A stretch of 5,657 nt of DNA from NCBI GenBank assembly GCA_050486105.1, contig JBJHCR010000387.1, positions 1-5,657 on the forward strand, in the 5' to 3' direction. Under the pieces are notes generated by a model. That model made no database searches. It worked only from the letters and a program-made list of their open reading frames with translations, and was not told where the DNA came from. The translations under genes were made by a program, and so were the position numbers. This document shows, piece by piece, positions 1 to 5,548 of the stretch; position 1 is the stretch's first letter, and every line of letters begins with the position of its first letter. The DNA comes from JAEXNA01 sp050486105. Its GTDB lineage: Bacteria; Vulcanimicrobiota; Xenobia; Xenobiales; JADMJV01.

Positions 1-768
1 GGCCTGAACCGGCCGAGTGTTCTGGTTTGGCTTCACCGAGCGTTCGCCGCGCTGGCCTCGATTGTCCCACTGGGGAGCTCGGTTGTTGCCGCGAGCCTCA
101 GCCTGAACCGGCCGAGTGTTCTGGTTTGGCTTCACCGAGCGCTCGCCGCGCTGGCCTCGATTGTCCCACTGGGGAGCTCGGTTGTTGCCGCGAGCCTCAG
201 CCTGCACCGGCCGGGTGTTCTGGTTTGGGCGCTGAGTCGGACCAGGTCTCGAAGGCTGACGATTCATCTGCGCCGGACCAGGCCGCGAAGGCTGACGATT
301 CACCTGCGCCGGGCTAGGCCGCGAAGGCTGACGATTCACCTGCGCTGGACTAGGCCGCGAAGGCTGACGGTTTACGTGCGCTGGACTAGGCCGCGAAGGC
401 TGACGATTCACCTGTGCCGGGCTAGGCCGCGAAGGCTGACGGTTTACGTGCGCTGGACTAGGCCGCGAAGGCTGACGATTCACCTGCGCCGGGCTAGGCC
501 GCGAAGGCTGACGATTCACCTGCGCCGGAGCTGAGCGAGCCGGGGCCGGGCGGGCTGGAGCTGAGCGTGTCTGTGTCGGAGCCGAGCGGGAAGGTCGCGC
601 GACGTCTCCGCCTCCCCCGCCACGACCACCCCGACCACGCTGAGCGACTTCACCTTCAGAAACCACGCCACTCTTGGGCATCTCAGGAAGTTGAGCGTAG
701 GCAGCCGTGGTTAAGCACCAAGCAAGAACTAAGGAAAAAAGTAAAAGAGGGATTCGGATTCGGACCAT
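1..768 (-). CDS. Secreted Arg-rich tandem-repeat protein, C-terminal part beyond window
   Basis: The frame is open for 256 codons from an ATG at 768 down to the left edge, so the stop lies outside. The start is chosen because AAAGGAG (780-774) lies 5 bases upstream. Translation from it gives a textbook Sec signal peptide: basic MVRIR, then a hydrophobic core to about residue 19, then a TTAAYA/Q cleavage site after residue 25. A later ATG at 681 would lose this signal. The mature part is low-complexity: an RGG-like stretch (about 44-54), an Ala/Pro/Arg/Ser stretch (57-81), eight 12-residue units AQVNRQPSRPSP (82-177), then 33-residue units from 182 containing NNRAPQWDNRGQRGE. The 12-residue units have no acidic residue, so the chain is basic and probably disordered. 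Repeat copies differ mostly at third codon positions of this frame, which supports coding on this strand. I do not recognise the family. An envelope or extracellular protein binding anionic polymers is only a guess. Confidence 0.82.
   Translation of the reverse strand, partial: MVRIRIPLLLFSLVLAWCLTTAAYAQLPEMPKSGVVSEGEVAQRGRGGRGGGGGDVARPSRSAPTQTRSAPARPAPARSAPAQVNRQPSRPSPAQVNRQPSRPSPAHVNRQPSRPSPAQVNRQPSRPSPAHVNRQPSRPSPAQVNRQPSRPSPAQVNRQPSRPGPAQMNRQPSRPGPTQRPNQNTRPVQAEARGNNRAPQWDNRGQRGERSVKPNQNTRPVQAEARGNNRAPQWDNRGQRGERSVKPNQNTRPVQA
2..228 (-). repeat. 99-bp tandem repeat, two full copies plus a partial one
   Basis: Copies lie at 2-100 and 101-199, with a partial copy from 200 to about 228. The two full copies differ at one base (gcgTtcgcc against gcgCtcgcc), a synonymous GAA/GAG change in the minus-strand gene. 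The period is exactly 33 codons, so copy number can change without breaking the frame. The array may continue past the left edge. Each encoded unit includes one Trp (PQWDN) in an otherwise Asn/Gln/Arg/Pro-rich chain. Confidence 0.93.
239..526 (-). repeat. 36-bp tandem repeat, eight copies
   Basis: Eight contiguous units start at 239, 275, 311, 347, 383, 419, 455 and 491. Each encodes 12 residues of the minus-strand gene (AQVNRQPSRPSP and variants). Two units (347-382 and 419-454) carry a variant block that changes Gln to His and makes two synonymous changes. The two units at the 239 end read SRPGP instead of SRPSP and are the most diverged, as is common at an array edge. There are no spacers between units, so this is a coding minisatellite. 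Confidence 0.95.
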
Positions 769-773
769 CGGGT

Positions 774-780
774 CTCCTTT
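774..780 (-). promoter_or_regulatory. Shine-Dalgarno site that fixes the repeat-protein start
   Basis: The minus strand reads AAAGGAG followed by ACCCG and ATG at 768. This is a strong ribosome binding site with 5-base spacing. The downstream in-frame ATG at 681 has no comparable site, so this one decides the start and places the signal peptide inside the protein. Confidence 0.8.
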
Positions 781-948
781 CGCAGACGGGACAGTGGATT
801 TTTATGAGATGGTAGCTCTGGCCGGAACTCCAGACGAGTCATTAGCCCATCCGTGTGTAGCCAGAGTCCTGTTGCTTCGTACTACTCTGAAACCTGAGAC
901 CGGAATTAAAAGTTCCCAAAAGAAAAAAACAATTCGAGTCGTTTCTCT

Positions 949-977
949 ACTATATAGGAATTCACTTGAAAGCTCAA
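949..977 (-). promoter_or_regulatory. Candidate sigma70-type promoter of the repeat-protein gene
   Basis: On the minus strand TTGAGC (977-972) and TATAGT (954-949) are separated by 17 bases. It lies just past the lysR stop codon and implies a leader of about 170 bases before the ATG at 768. Read-through from lysR is the alternative source of transcription. No clear lysR terminator is visible, only an AT-rich stretch with a T-run on this strand around 920-935. Confidence 0.45.
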
Positions 978-985
978 ATGCAAAC

Positions 986-1873
986 TCAAAGCGCGACGAA
1001 GGGCCACTCCTTGAGATGCTCGAGGAAGGAACTCACCGTCGAAGACAAGCCGCGAGCCGTAGGAGTTATGACCCACAACTCAGCCGGGGTAGAGGTCCAA
1101 TCCGGCAACACGCAAAAAAGTTTTCCCTCGAGCAAGGCCTGCCGACAACTGATCTCTGGCAGTAAGGCTAGGCCTAGTCCCGCCTCGGCTAGAATCTTCA
1201 GGGTTCTCAGGTTATTGGTGATGACATGTCCTACAACCTCTGACTCAAAGTGCCGTGTCCGATGAACCAAAGACCATATCTTCGTCGGCCCTTCGGAATG
1301 AAGGAGAATTTTGTGGTCCAGAATCTCGCTCGGGCGTCTGAGTTGGCGATCGCAGTAAGTCGGCGAAGCAACCAGTATCCTCTCGGAGGAAAGCAGCTTC
1401 TCCCCGTGGAGCGACGGGTCGGGGGCACGACCTCCACGGAGGGCAAGATCAAAACCCTCACTGATGAGGTCGACGTATCGGTCGGTCTCCATCAGCTTGA
1501 GTCGCACCTCAGGATAGCGCTCCAGGAAAGTGGAGAACACTTCCCGGTGCTCGCAGACAAAGCTCGCAGGACAGCTGATCCTGAGCGAACCCCGAGGAGT
1601 CGAAGAGAAACCTGAAACCTTGTCCTCGAGTTCTCGAACTCTGGCCAGCAAAGTTACAGCCTCTTGATAGTAGGCCTCACCTGCCGTGGTGAGTCGAAGA
1701 GACCTCGTGGACCGATATAACAATCGAACCCCCAGTCGCTCCTCCAACTGCGACACCCTTCTGCTGACACTTGATTTTGGAAGGCCCAACATTTGAGCCG
1801 CTGCAGTGAAGCTTCCTTGTTCCACTACGTTGACTAGGACCTGCATCTCGAACGTCGGACTAATTGTTGCCAC
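986..1873 (-). CDS. LysR-family transcriptional regulator, CrgA-like
   Basis: With a GTG start at 1873 this encodes 295 residues, normal for LysR proteins. The N-terminal winged helix-turn-helix is clear (about residues 10-69: QGSFTAAAQMLGL, SVSRRVSQLEERLGV, LTTAGEAYY). It is followed by a linker helix and a periplasmic-binding-protein-like effector domain from about residue 95 (GSLRISCPASF, EGFDLALRGGR, ILVASPTYC, EAGLGLALLPE). The DNA-binding and effector motifs match the CrgA/DmlR-like subgroup. The start is uncertain. The frame is open to a TTG at 1894, but a consensus TATAAT lies within that extension, and the ATG at 1846 would cut into the first helix. None has a convincing Shine-Dalgarno site. 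The protein is divergent from wrbA and probably controls both wrbA and itself. Effector identity is unknown; an aromatic compound or quinone is inferred from the neighbours. Confidence 0.93.
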   Translation of the reverse strand: MATISPTFEMQVLVNVVEQGSFTAAAQMLGLPKSSVSRRVSQLEERLGVRLLYRSTRSLRLTTAGEAYYQEAVTLLARVRELEDKVSGFSSTPRGSLRISCPASFVCEHREVFSTFLERYPEVRLKLMETDRYVDLISEGFDLALRGGRAPDPSLHGEKLLSSERILVASPTYCDRQLRRPSEILDHKILLHSEGPTKIWSLVHRTRHFESEVVGHVITNNLRTLKILAEAGLGLALLPEISCRQALLEGKLFCVLPDWTSTPAELWVITPTARGLSSTVSSFLEHLKEWPFVAL

Positions 1874-1883
1874 AATAGCAACA
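1865..1883. promoter_or_regulatory. LysR-type dyad, T-N11-A box I
   Basis: TGTTGC and GCAACA form a perfect 6-bp inverted repeat around a 7-base centre. The core T1868-N11-A1880 fits the classical LysR T-N11-A rule. It lies between the lysR -10 box and the lysR start region, where bound regulator would block lysR transcription. Confidence 0.55.
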
Positions 1884-1911
1884 TTATATCCCAAAAGAGA
1901 TGTCTAGTCAC
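1883..1911 (-). promoter_or_regulatory. Candidate lysR promoter
   Basis: On the minus strand GTGACT (1911-1906, 4 of 6 matches to TTGACA) and a perfect TATAAT (1888-1883) are 17 bases apart. Transcription would start near 1876, so the TTG at 1894 could not be used from this promoter. The -10 box overlaps a LysR-type dyad, as expected for autorepression. Confidence 0.55.
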
Positions 1912-1933
1912 CAAAATGCAACAATGTTATCAT
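1905..1933 (+). promoter_or_regulatory. Candidate promoter of the wrbA operon
   Basis: TAGTCA (1905-1910, 4 of 6 matches) and TATCAT (1928-1933) are 17 bases apart and would give a leader of about 50 bases before wrbA. The -35 box overlaps the lysR -35 box on the opposite strand. The weak boxes fit a promoter that needs an activator. Confidence 0.38.
1917..1929. promoter_or_regulatory. LysR-type half-related site, T-N11-A box II
   Basis: TGCAACAATGTTA fits T-N11-A and contains the near-palindrome AACA-A-TGTT. It repeats the GCAACA element of the dyad at 1865-1883, with centres about 49 bases apart, close to a whole number of helical turns. It overlaps the candidate wrbA -10 region, consistent with a paired recognition and activation site arrangement. 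Confidence 0.4.
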
Positions 1934-1990
1934 TCGTCTAGGGGAAGCACTCAAGTGTTCTGCCCAAATAAACCATAGAGAGAGCCTACC

Positions 1991-2587
1991 ATGAAGAAAC
2001 TCTTAGTACTCTATTACAGCATGTATGGACACATCGAAACGATGGCCCAAGCTGTCGCAGAAGGCGCCAGAGACGTCGAGGGCATCGAAGTTGTCGTCAA
2101 GCGGGTGCCCGAACTCATTCCTGAAGACAAAGCCAAACAGCTTGGAATCAAGTTGGACCAAAGTGCTGCGGTGGCCGAGCCTGCAGAGCTTAGTGAATAC
2201 GATGGCATCATTTTCGGAACGCCTACTCGATTTGGGAACATGACGGCTCAGATGAGGAATTTCCTGGACCAAACCGGAGGAATCTGGGTCCAAGGAAAGC
2301 TAGTCGGCAAGGTTGGAAGCGTCTTCACTTCGACTGGGACCGGAGGAGGAAACGAAACAACCATCACCAGCTTTTGGCCAACCCTCGCCCACCATGGAAT
2401 GCTCATCGTCCCAGTTCCTTACAGTATCCCAGAAATGAGTGATATCAGTGAACCTCGAGGAGGCTCCCCCTATGGAGCGGGCACTCTGGCCGGTGCCGAC
2501 GGATCACGTCAGCCGAGCGAGAATGAACTCGCCATTGCCCGCTTTCAGGGCCGACACGTGGCCGACATTGTTCGCCGTCTGGCTTAG
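1991..2587 (+). CDS. wrbA: NAD(P)H:quinone oxidoreductase, WrbA type (flavodoxin fold)
   Basis: This 198-residue protein has the length and signature motifs of WrbA, a cytoplasmic FMN enzyme that performs two-electron reduction of quinones to hydroquinones and so avoids semiquinone radicals. The FMN phosphate loop is at residues 9-18 (YSMYGHIETM). Flavin-contacting segments are GTPTRFGNM (76-84) and STGTGGGNET (114-123). The C-terminal WrbA signature GGSPYGAGT...ADGSRQPSENEL spans 157-180. The ATG follows a purine-rich GAGAGAG about 7 bases upstream. No other start precedes the conserved first beta strand KKLLVLYYS. It is first in a plus-strand run and is divergent from the LysR gene. The dioxygenase gene begins 52 bases after its stop, so the two are probably co-transcribed. 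WrbA proteins are usually tetramers, which is family knowledge. Confidence 0.96.
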   Translation: MKKLLVLYYSMYGHIETMAQAVAEGARDVEGIEVVVKRVPELIPEDKAKQLGIKLDQSAAVAEPAELSEYDGIIFGTPTRFGNMTAQMRNFLDQTGGIWVQGKLVGKVGSVFTSTGTGGGNETTITSFWPTLAHHGMLIVPVPYSIPEMSDISEPRGGSPYGAGTLAGADGSRQPSENELAIARFQGRHVADIVRRLA

Positions 2588-2639
2588 GGCCCGCGCCCCC
2601 AAGAATTCCGAACAGCCGGCTTCCAGAAAGCGAGAACCT

Positions 2640-3530
2640 ATGACTCCCAAACTCCTCGGCCTTCACCACGTAACTGCCATCTCGGGACCAGCTTCCGAAA
2701 ACTTTCGATTCTACACTGAAACCTTGGGCCTACGGATGGTCAAGAAGACGGTCAACTTCGACGATCCTTCGACCTACCATCTCTACTACGGAGACCAATC
2801 GGGAAGCCCCGGGACCCTGATCACTTTCTTTTCCTATTCGGGACCACCCGGAATACCGGGTCCAGGGCAAGTCTCAGAAACGATATACGGGGTTCCTCAG
2901 TCACGTTTTGACGAGCTCTCTCAGAGTCTGATAGAAGCAGGCCTGAAGCTCAACTCAGAGAGCATCTTTGGTTCACAGCGTCTAAACTTCAAAGACCCTC
3001 ACGGGCTCCCGTTGTCCTTGGAGTTGACCCCAGCGGATCCACCGGTACTCGGAGAGGCCGAATTCGCTGGGGTTTCCCTCTGGGTGAAAGATCCAGGTCC
3101 CACACGAGAAGCTTTGTCCGTCCTTGGTTTCAGGAAGGCCGTCGAGGAGGGACAAAGAGAGCGTTACCATCTCGGCTCGGATGCCGCGCCCCATTATCTG
3201 GATCTGACTTGGACCGAAACTCGTCGGTCGGGTAGTCCTGGCCCCGGAACGGTGCACCACCTTGCCTTCCAAGTTGCGGATTTCGAGACCCAAGAGCACT
3301 GGAGGATTCTCCTTAAGGAGGCAGGTTACAGAGTCTCTCCAGTGATGGACAGGAGTTACTTTCGCTCCATCTACTTTAGAGAGCCAGGAGGGATTCTCTT
3401 CGAAATTGCCACCAATCCCCCGGGAATGCTGATCGACGAGAAGCCCGACCAACTGGGGTCATCCCTTCGACTACCTCCCCAATACGAGCCTCATCGAACG
3501 GAGATCGAAAGCAACCTTGAGTCACTCTGA
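2640..3530 (+). CDS. Ring-cleaving dioxygenase of the glyoxalase (VOC) superfamily, MhqO type
   Basis: Translation from ATG 2640 gives 296 residues with two paired glyoxalase-fold modules, about 6-130 and 141-258. The N-terminus (GLHHVTAISG, FYTETLGLRMVKKTVNFDDP, TYHLYYGD) and C-terminus (YFREPGGILFEIAT, LPPQYEPHR) match MhqO-like proteins, which act on catechols and hydroquinones in quinone-stress loci. Likely metal ligands are His9 or His10, a His in HHLAF (206-207) and Glu255 in GGILFEIAT. Ligand assignment rests on family knowledge. The reading frame is open upstream to 2439, but that extension overlaps wrbA in another frame and lacks family similarity; homologues begin just before GLHH. 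The ribosome site is weak (AGCGAG). It follows wrbA by 52 bases, so the pair fits reduction of quinone followed by ring opening. The exact substrate cannot be read from the sequence. Confidence 0.93.
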   Translation: MTPKLLGLHHVTAISGPASENFRFYTETLGLRMVKKTVNFDDPSTYHLYYGDQSGSPGTLITFFSYSGPPGIPGPGQVSETIYGVPQSRFDELSQSLIEAGLKLNSESIFGSQRLNFKDPHGLPLSLELTPADPPVLGEAEFAGVSLWVKDPGPTREALSVLGFRKAVEEGQRERYHLGSDAAPHYLDLTWTETRRSGSPGPGTVHHLAFQVADFETQEHWRILLKEAGYRVSPVMDRSYFRSIYFREPGGILFEIATNPPGMLIDEKPDQLGSSLRLPPQYEPHRTEIESNLESL

Positions 3531-3604
3531 CCTGGGCTCCAGCTTCAACAGGAACCCATGCAAGTTCTGCGAAGGCTGGCCCATCATTAGACTCGAGGTA
3601 TCAC

Positions 3605-5443
3605 GTGCAAAACAAGAAATTTGATCGCCGCAGTTTTCTCCGAGGCGGCCTAAGCTTCACAGCGCTCGGGGCAACTGGACTGTTGGTAGGTTGCGGAGAA
3701 AGCCGTGAGAGCTTTATCTTTACTCCCACCGACCCCGAAGGGCGGAGCATTCCACCGGCAACCATGCCACAGCCTCCGGTGCTGAGGTCCGTGAATGGTC
3801 GACTCAACACCACCTTCAATATCGACTACATCGAAACATCGGTCGAAACGAAGGTCGGCGAACGAAACGCTCTGCTGCGAAGTTGGAATGGATTTCTGGG
3901 TGGCCCAACTCTCAGAGTCAAACCCGGTGACCGTTTGGAAGTGGTGATCAACAACGACCTCCCGCCCAACGATAATTCGCACATTATCGACGAAAATCAT
4001 GCTCACAACGGTCAGATTTTGGCTCATAACGGCGGCGACCACGGCATCGACGAGAACATCCCTCACGATTTCAACACCATCAATCTCCACGCTCACGGTC
4101 TTCACGTCTCTCCGGCGCAAGACGATGTCCTGCTCACCATCGACCCGGGGGAATCCTACACCTACGTCTATGATATTCCCGATGACCATCCTTGTGGGAC
4201 ATTTTGGTACCACGCCCACAAACACGGGGCTACCGCAATGCACTTATTCAGCGGCATGGTCGGCCTACTGATTGTGGAAGGAGAGGTCGACAACGACCCC
4301 GAGGTGGCTGCCGCTACCGACCTCGACTTTGTCATCCAAGAACTGAATCTCAAAGGACTTGGTGAGGAACCACCGGTGCTCAATCCATACGAAGTTCCGG
4401 ATTACGTTACCCCCCGTCCGTTCAGCGGAGCCGACTCCGTCTTTCTGGTAAATGGACAACTGACCCCCACTATCTTTGCTCTACCCGGACAGACCGTCAG
4501 ACTCAGAGTCCTCAACGGCAGTGCTCGCAACACCATGCCTATTTCGATCGTCGGCCACCAACTCCACGTCATTTCTCTGGACGGCATCACTCTGGCTGAA
4601 ACAAAGTCTCTAGATTCTCTCCAATTGGCCCCGGCCAATCGAGCCGACATCATCATCACAATTGACAATCCCGGCCGCTATGCAGTGCGTAAAGACCCTT
4701 TCAGCAACAACGTCAACAACGACCCTGATGAAGGGTTCGACCTAGCTTTCATTGAGGTGGTGGAAGGTCCCAACCAGCAGATGGCCATTCCCAGCTCTCT
4801 GACTGTACCCGCTCAGTTGCCCACCATCCTTCCTTCGGAGGTCACGGAAAGCCGAACTTTGGTCTACGAAGTCAACTTCGACAGCAATCCAGGACCACCC
4901 ACGCCTGGTCCGAGCATTGGCGGCCAAAACGCACCGAACTTCACCATCAATCGAGAGCGCTTCGACGCTAATGTTATCAACCAGACGATCGAACTCAACG
5001 CCGTCGTGGAGTGGACTCTCATCAACACCAGTCCGGCTTGGCACTCCCATCACATCCACATCAACCCGTTCCAGGTCTTCGAAAGCTCTGATGGGAACCT
5101 GAATGGATTTCCTCTGACCGAACCGGTTTGGCTGGATACCGTGGACATCCCCCCCCACGGGTTCATCAAGGCTCGACAGCGCTTCCCTGATTTCACTGGG
5201 AAGTTCGTGCTGCACTGCCACGTGTTGACCCACGAAGACATCGGCATGATGCAGATCGTGGAAGTGGTTCCGCCGGGAACTCCCATTCCGAATCCCATGA
5301 TCCCCCCAGCACCTATCCTGTCCACTTTGATCGGAGCCGGACACGACCACGATGATGACCCCGGGCACAACGACCACGACTGTGATTGTCCTCCAGGAGA
5401 AGAATGCACTTGCCACCATGATGAAGAGCATCATCATCACTAA
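3605..5443 (+). CDS. Multicopper oxidase (laccase-like), predicted Tat-exported lipoprotein
   Basis: The GTG start is preceded by GAGG with 6-base spacing and is the only start that keeps the signal; the next Met is residue 54. Residues 4-30 hold a twin-arginine motif (DRRSFLRGG), a hydrophobic stretch and a lipobox LVGC with Cys30, so Tat export and lipid anchoring are predicted. Three cupredoxin domains follow, about 75-226, 240-388 and 440-556. Copper motifs are complete: HAHG (162-165), WYHAHKHG (201-208), HSHHIH (480-485) and HCHVLTHEDIGM (537-548). These give the trinuclear cluster and a type 1 site with Cys538, His480, His543 and axial Met548. The family couples one-electron oxidation of phenols or metal ions to reduction of O2 to water. 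Odd features are a His-rich insertion (about 123-157) and a metal-binding tail (580-612). It lies 74 bases after the dioxygenase and may share its operon. Phenol oxidase or cuprous oxidase both fit. Confidence 0.95.
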   Translation: MQNKKFDRRSFLRGGLSFTALGATGLLVGCGESRESFIFTPTDPEGRSIPPATMPQPPVLRSVNGRLNTTFNIDYIETSVETKVGERNALLRSWNGFLGGPTLRVKPGDRLEVVINNDLPPNDNSHIIDENHAHNGQILAHNGGDHGIDENIPHDFNTINLHAHGLHVSPAQDDVLLTIDPGESYTYVYDIPDDHPCGTFWYHAHKHGATAMHLFSGMVGLLIVEGEVDNDPEVAAATDLDFVIQELNLKGLGEEPPVLNPYEVPDYVTPRPFSGADSVFLVNGQLTPTIFALPGQTVRLRVLNGSARNTMPISIVGHQLHVISLDGITLAETKSLDSLQLAPANRADIIITIDNPGRYAVRKDPFSNNVNNDPDEGFDLAFIEVVEGPNQQMAIPSSLTVPAQLPTILPSEVTESRTLVYEVNFDSNPGPPTPGPSIGGQNAPNFTINRERFDANVINQTIELNAVVEWTLINTSPAWHSHHIHINPFQVFESSDGNLNGFPLTEPVWLDTVDIPPHGFIKARQRFPDFTGKFVLHCHVLTHEDIGMMQIVEVVPPGTPIPNPMIPPAPILSTLIGAGHDHDDDPGHNDHDCDCPPGEECTCHHDEEHHHH

Positions 5444-5466
5444 CAGTGAAGCTTGATACTCTGTGC

Positions 5467-5503
5467 AAGACCCCAGGCATAAGTGGCCTGGGGTCTTTCT
5501 TTT
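5467..5503 (+). terminator. Intrinsic terminator after the multicopper oxidase
   Basis: A perfect 12-bp stem (AAGACCCCAGGC at 5467-5478 and its complement at 5486-5497) closes a 7-base loop and runs into a T-rich tract (TTTCTTTT). It lies 23 bases after the stop codon. The opposite strand has no T-tract after the stem, so it acts for the plus-strand genes only. Confidence 0.93.
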
Positions 5504-5548
5504 GTCCTTCATCTTGTCTTCTGCTGTCCAGCAAATTCTGGATGTTAC

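Noticed and set aside
27..317. Plus-strand open frame with 33-residue and 12-residue repeats
   Set aside because: It is open only because the repeat periods are multiples of three. It ends in TAG at the third 36-bp unit and the tag recurs in later units, while the minus frame stays open, has a signal peptide and shows synonymous-biased variation.
239..526. CRISPR array, because of the 36-base period
   Set aside because: Units are directly adjacent with no unique spacers and lie inside a coding frame.
1..534. Second plus-strand frame, open from the left edge to 534
   Set aside because: It also stays open through both repeat arrays, but unit differences change residues in it and it has no visible start in the window. 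The minus-strand frame explains the data better.
920..948. Terminator of lysR on the minus strand
   Set aside because: A T-run is present, but the preceding stem would be short and AT-rich with a GU pair, so it is not convincing.
707..1265. Plus-strand open frames over the leader and the 3' end of lysR
   Set aside because: They show no recognisable protein features and lie across the intergenic leader and antisense to the clear LysR gene.
2439..2639. 67-codon N-terminal extension of the dioxygenase
   Set aside because: It overlaps the wrbA coding end in another frame, has no family similarity, and the conserved domain begins a few residues after ATG 2640.
5149..5156. Run of eight C in the oxidase gene as a possible frameshift or phase-variation site
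   Set aside because: The frame is intact through it and both flanking copper motifs are in frame. A run inside Pro-Pro codons is explained by the protein sequence.
4742..5512. 256-residue minus-strand frame
   Set aside because: It is antisense to the multicopper oxidase, whose copper motifs are intact there. The frame also crosses the terminator hairpin.
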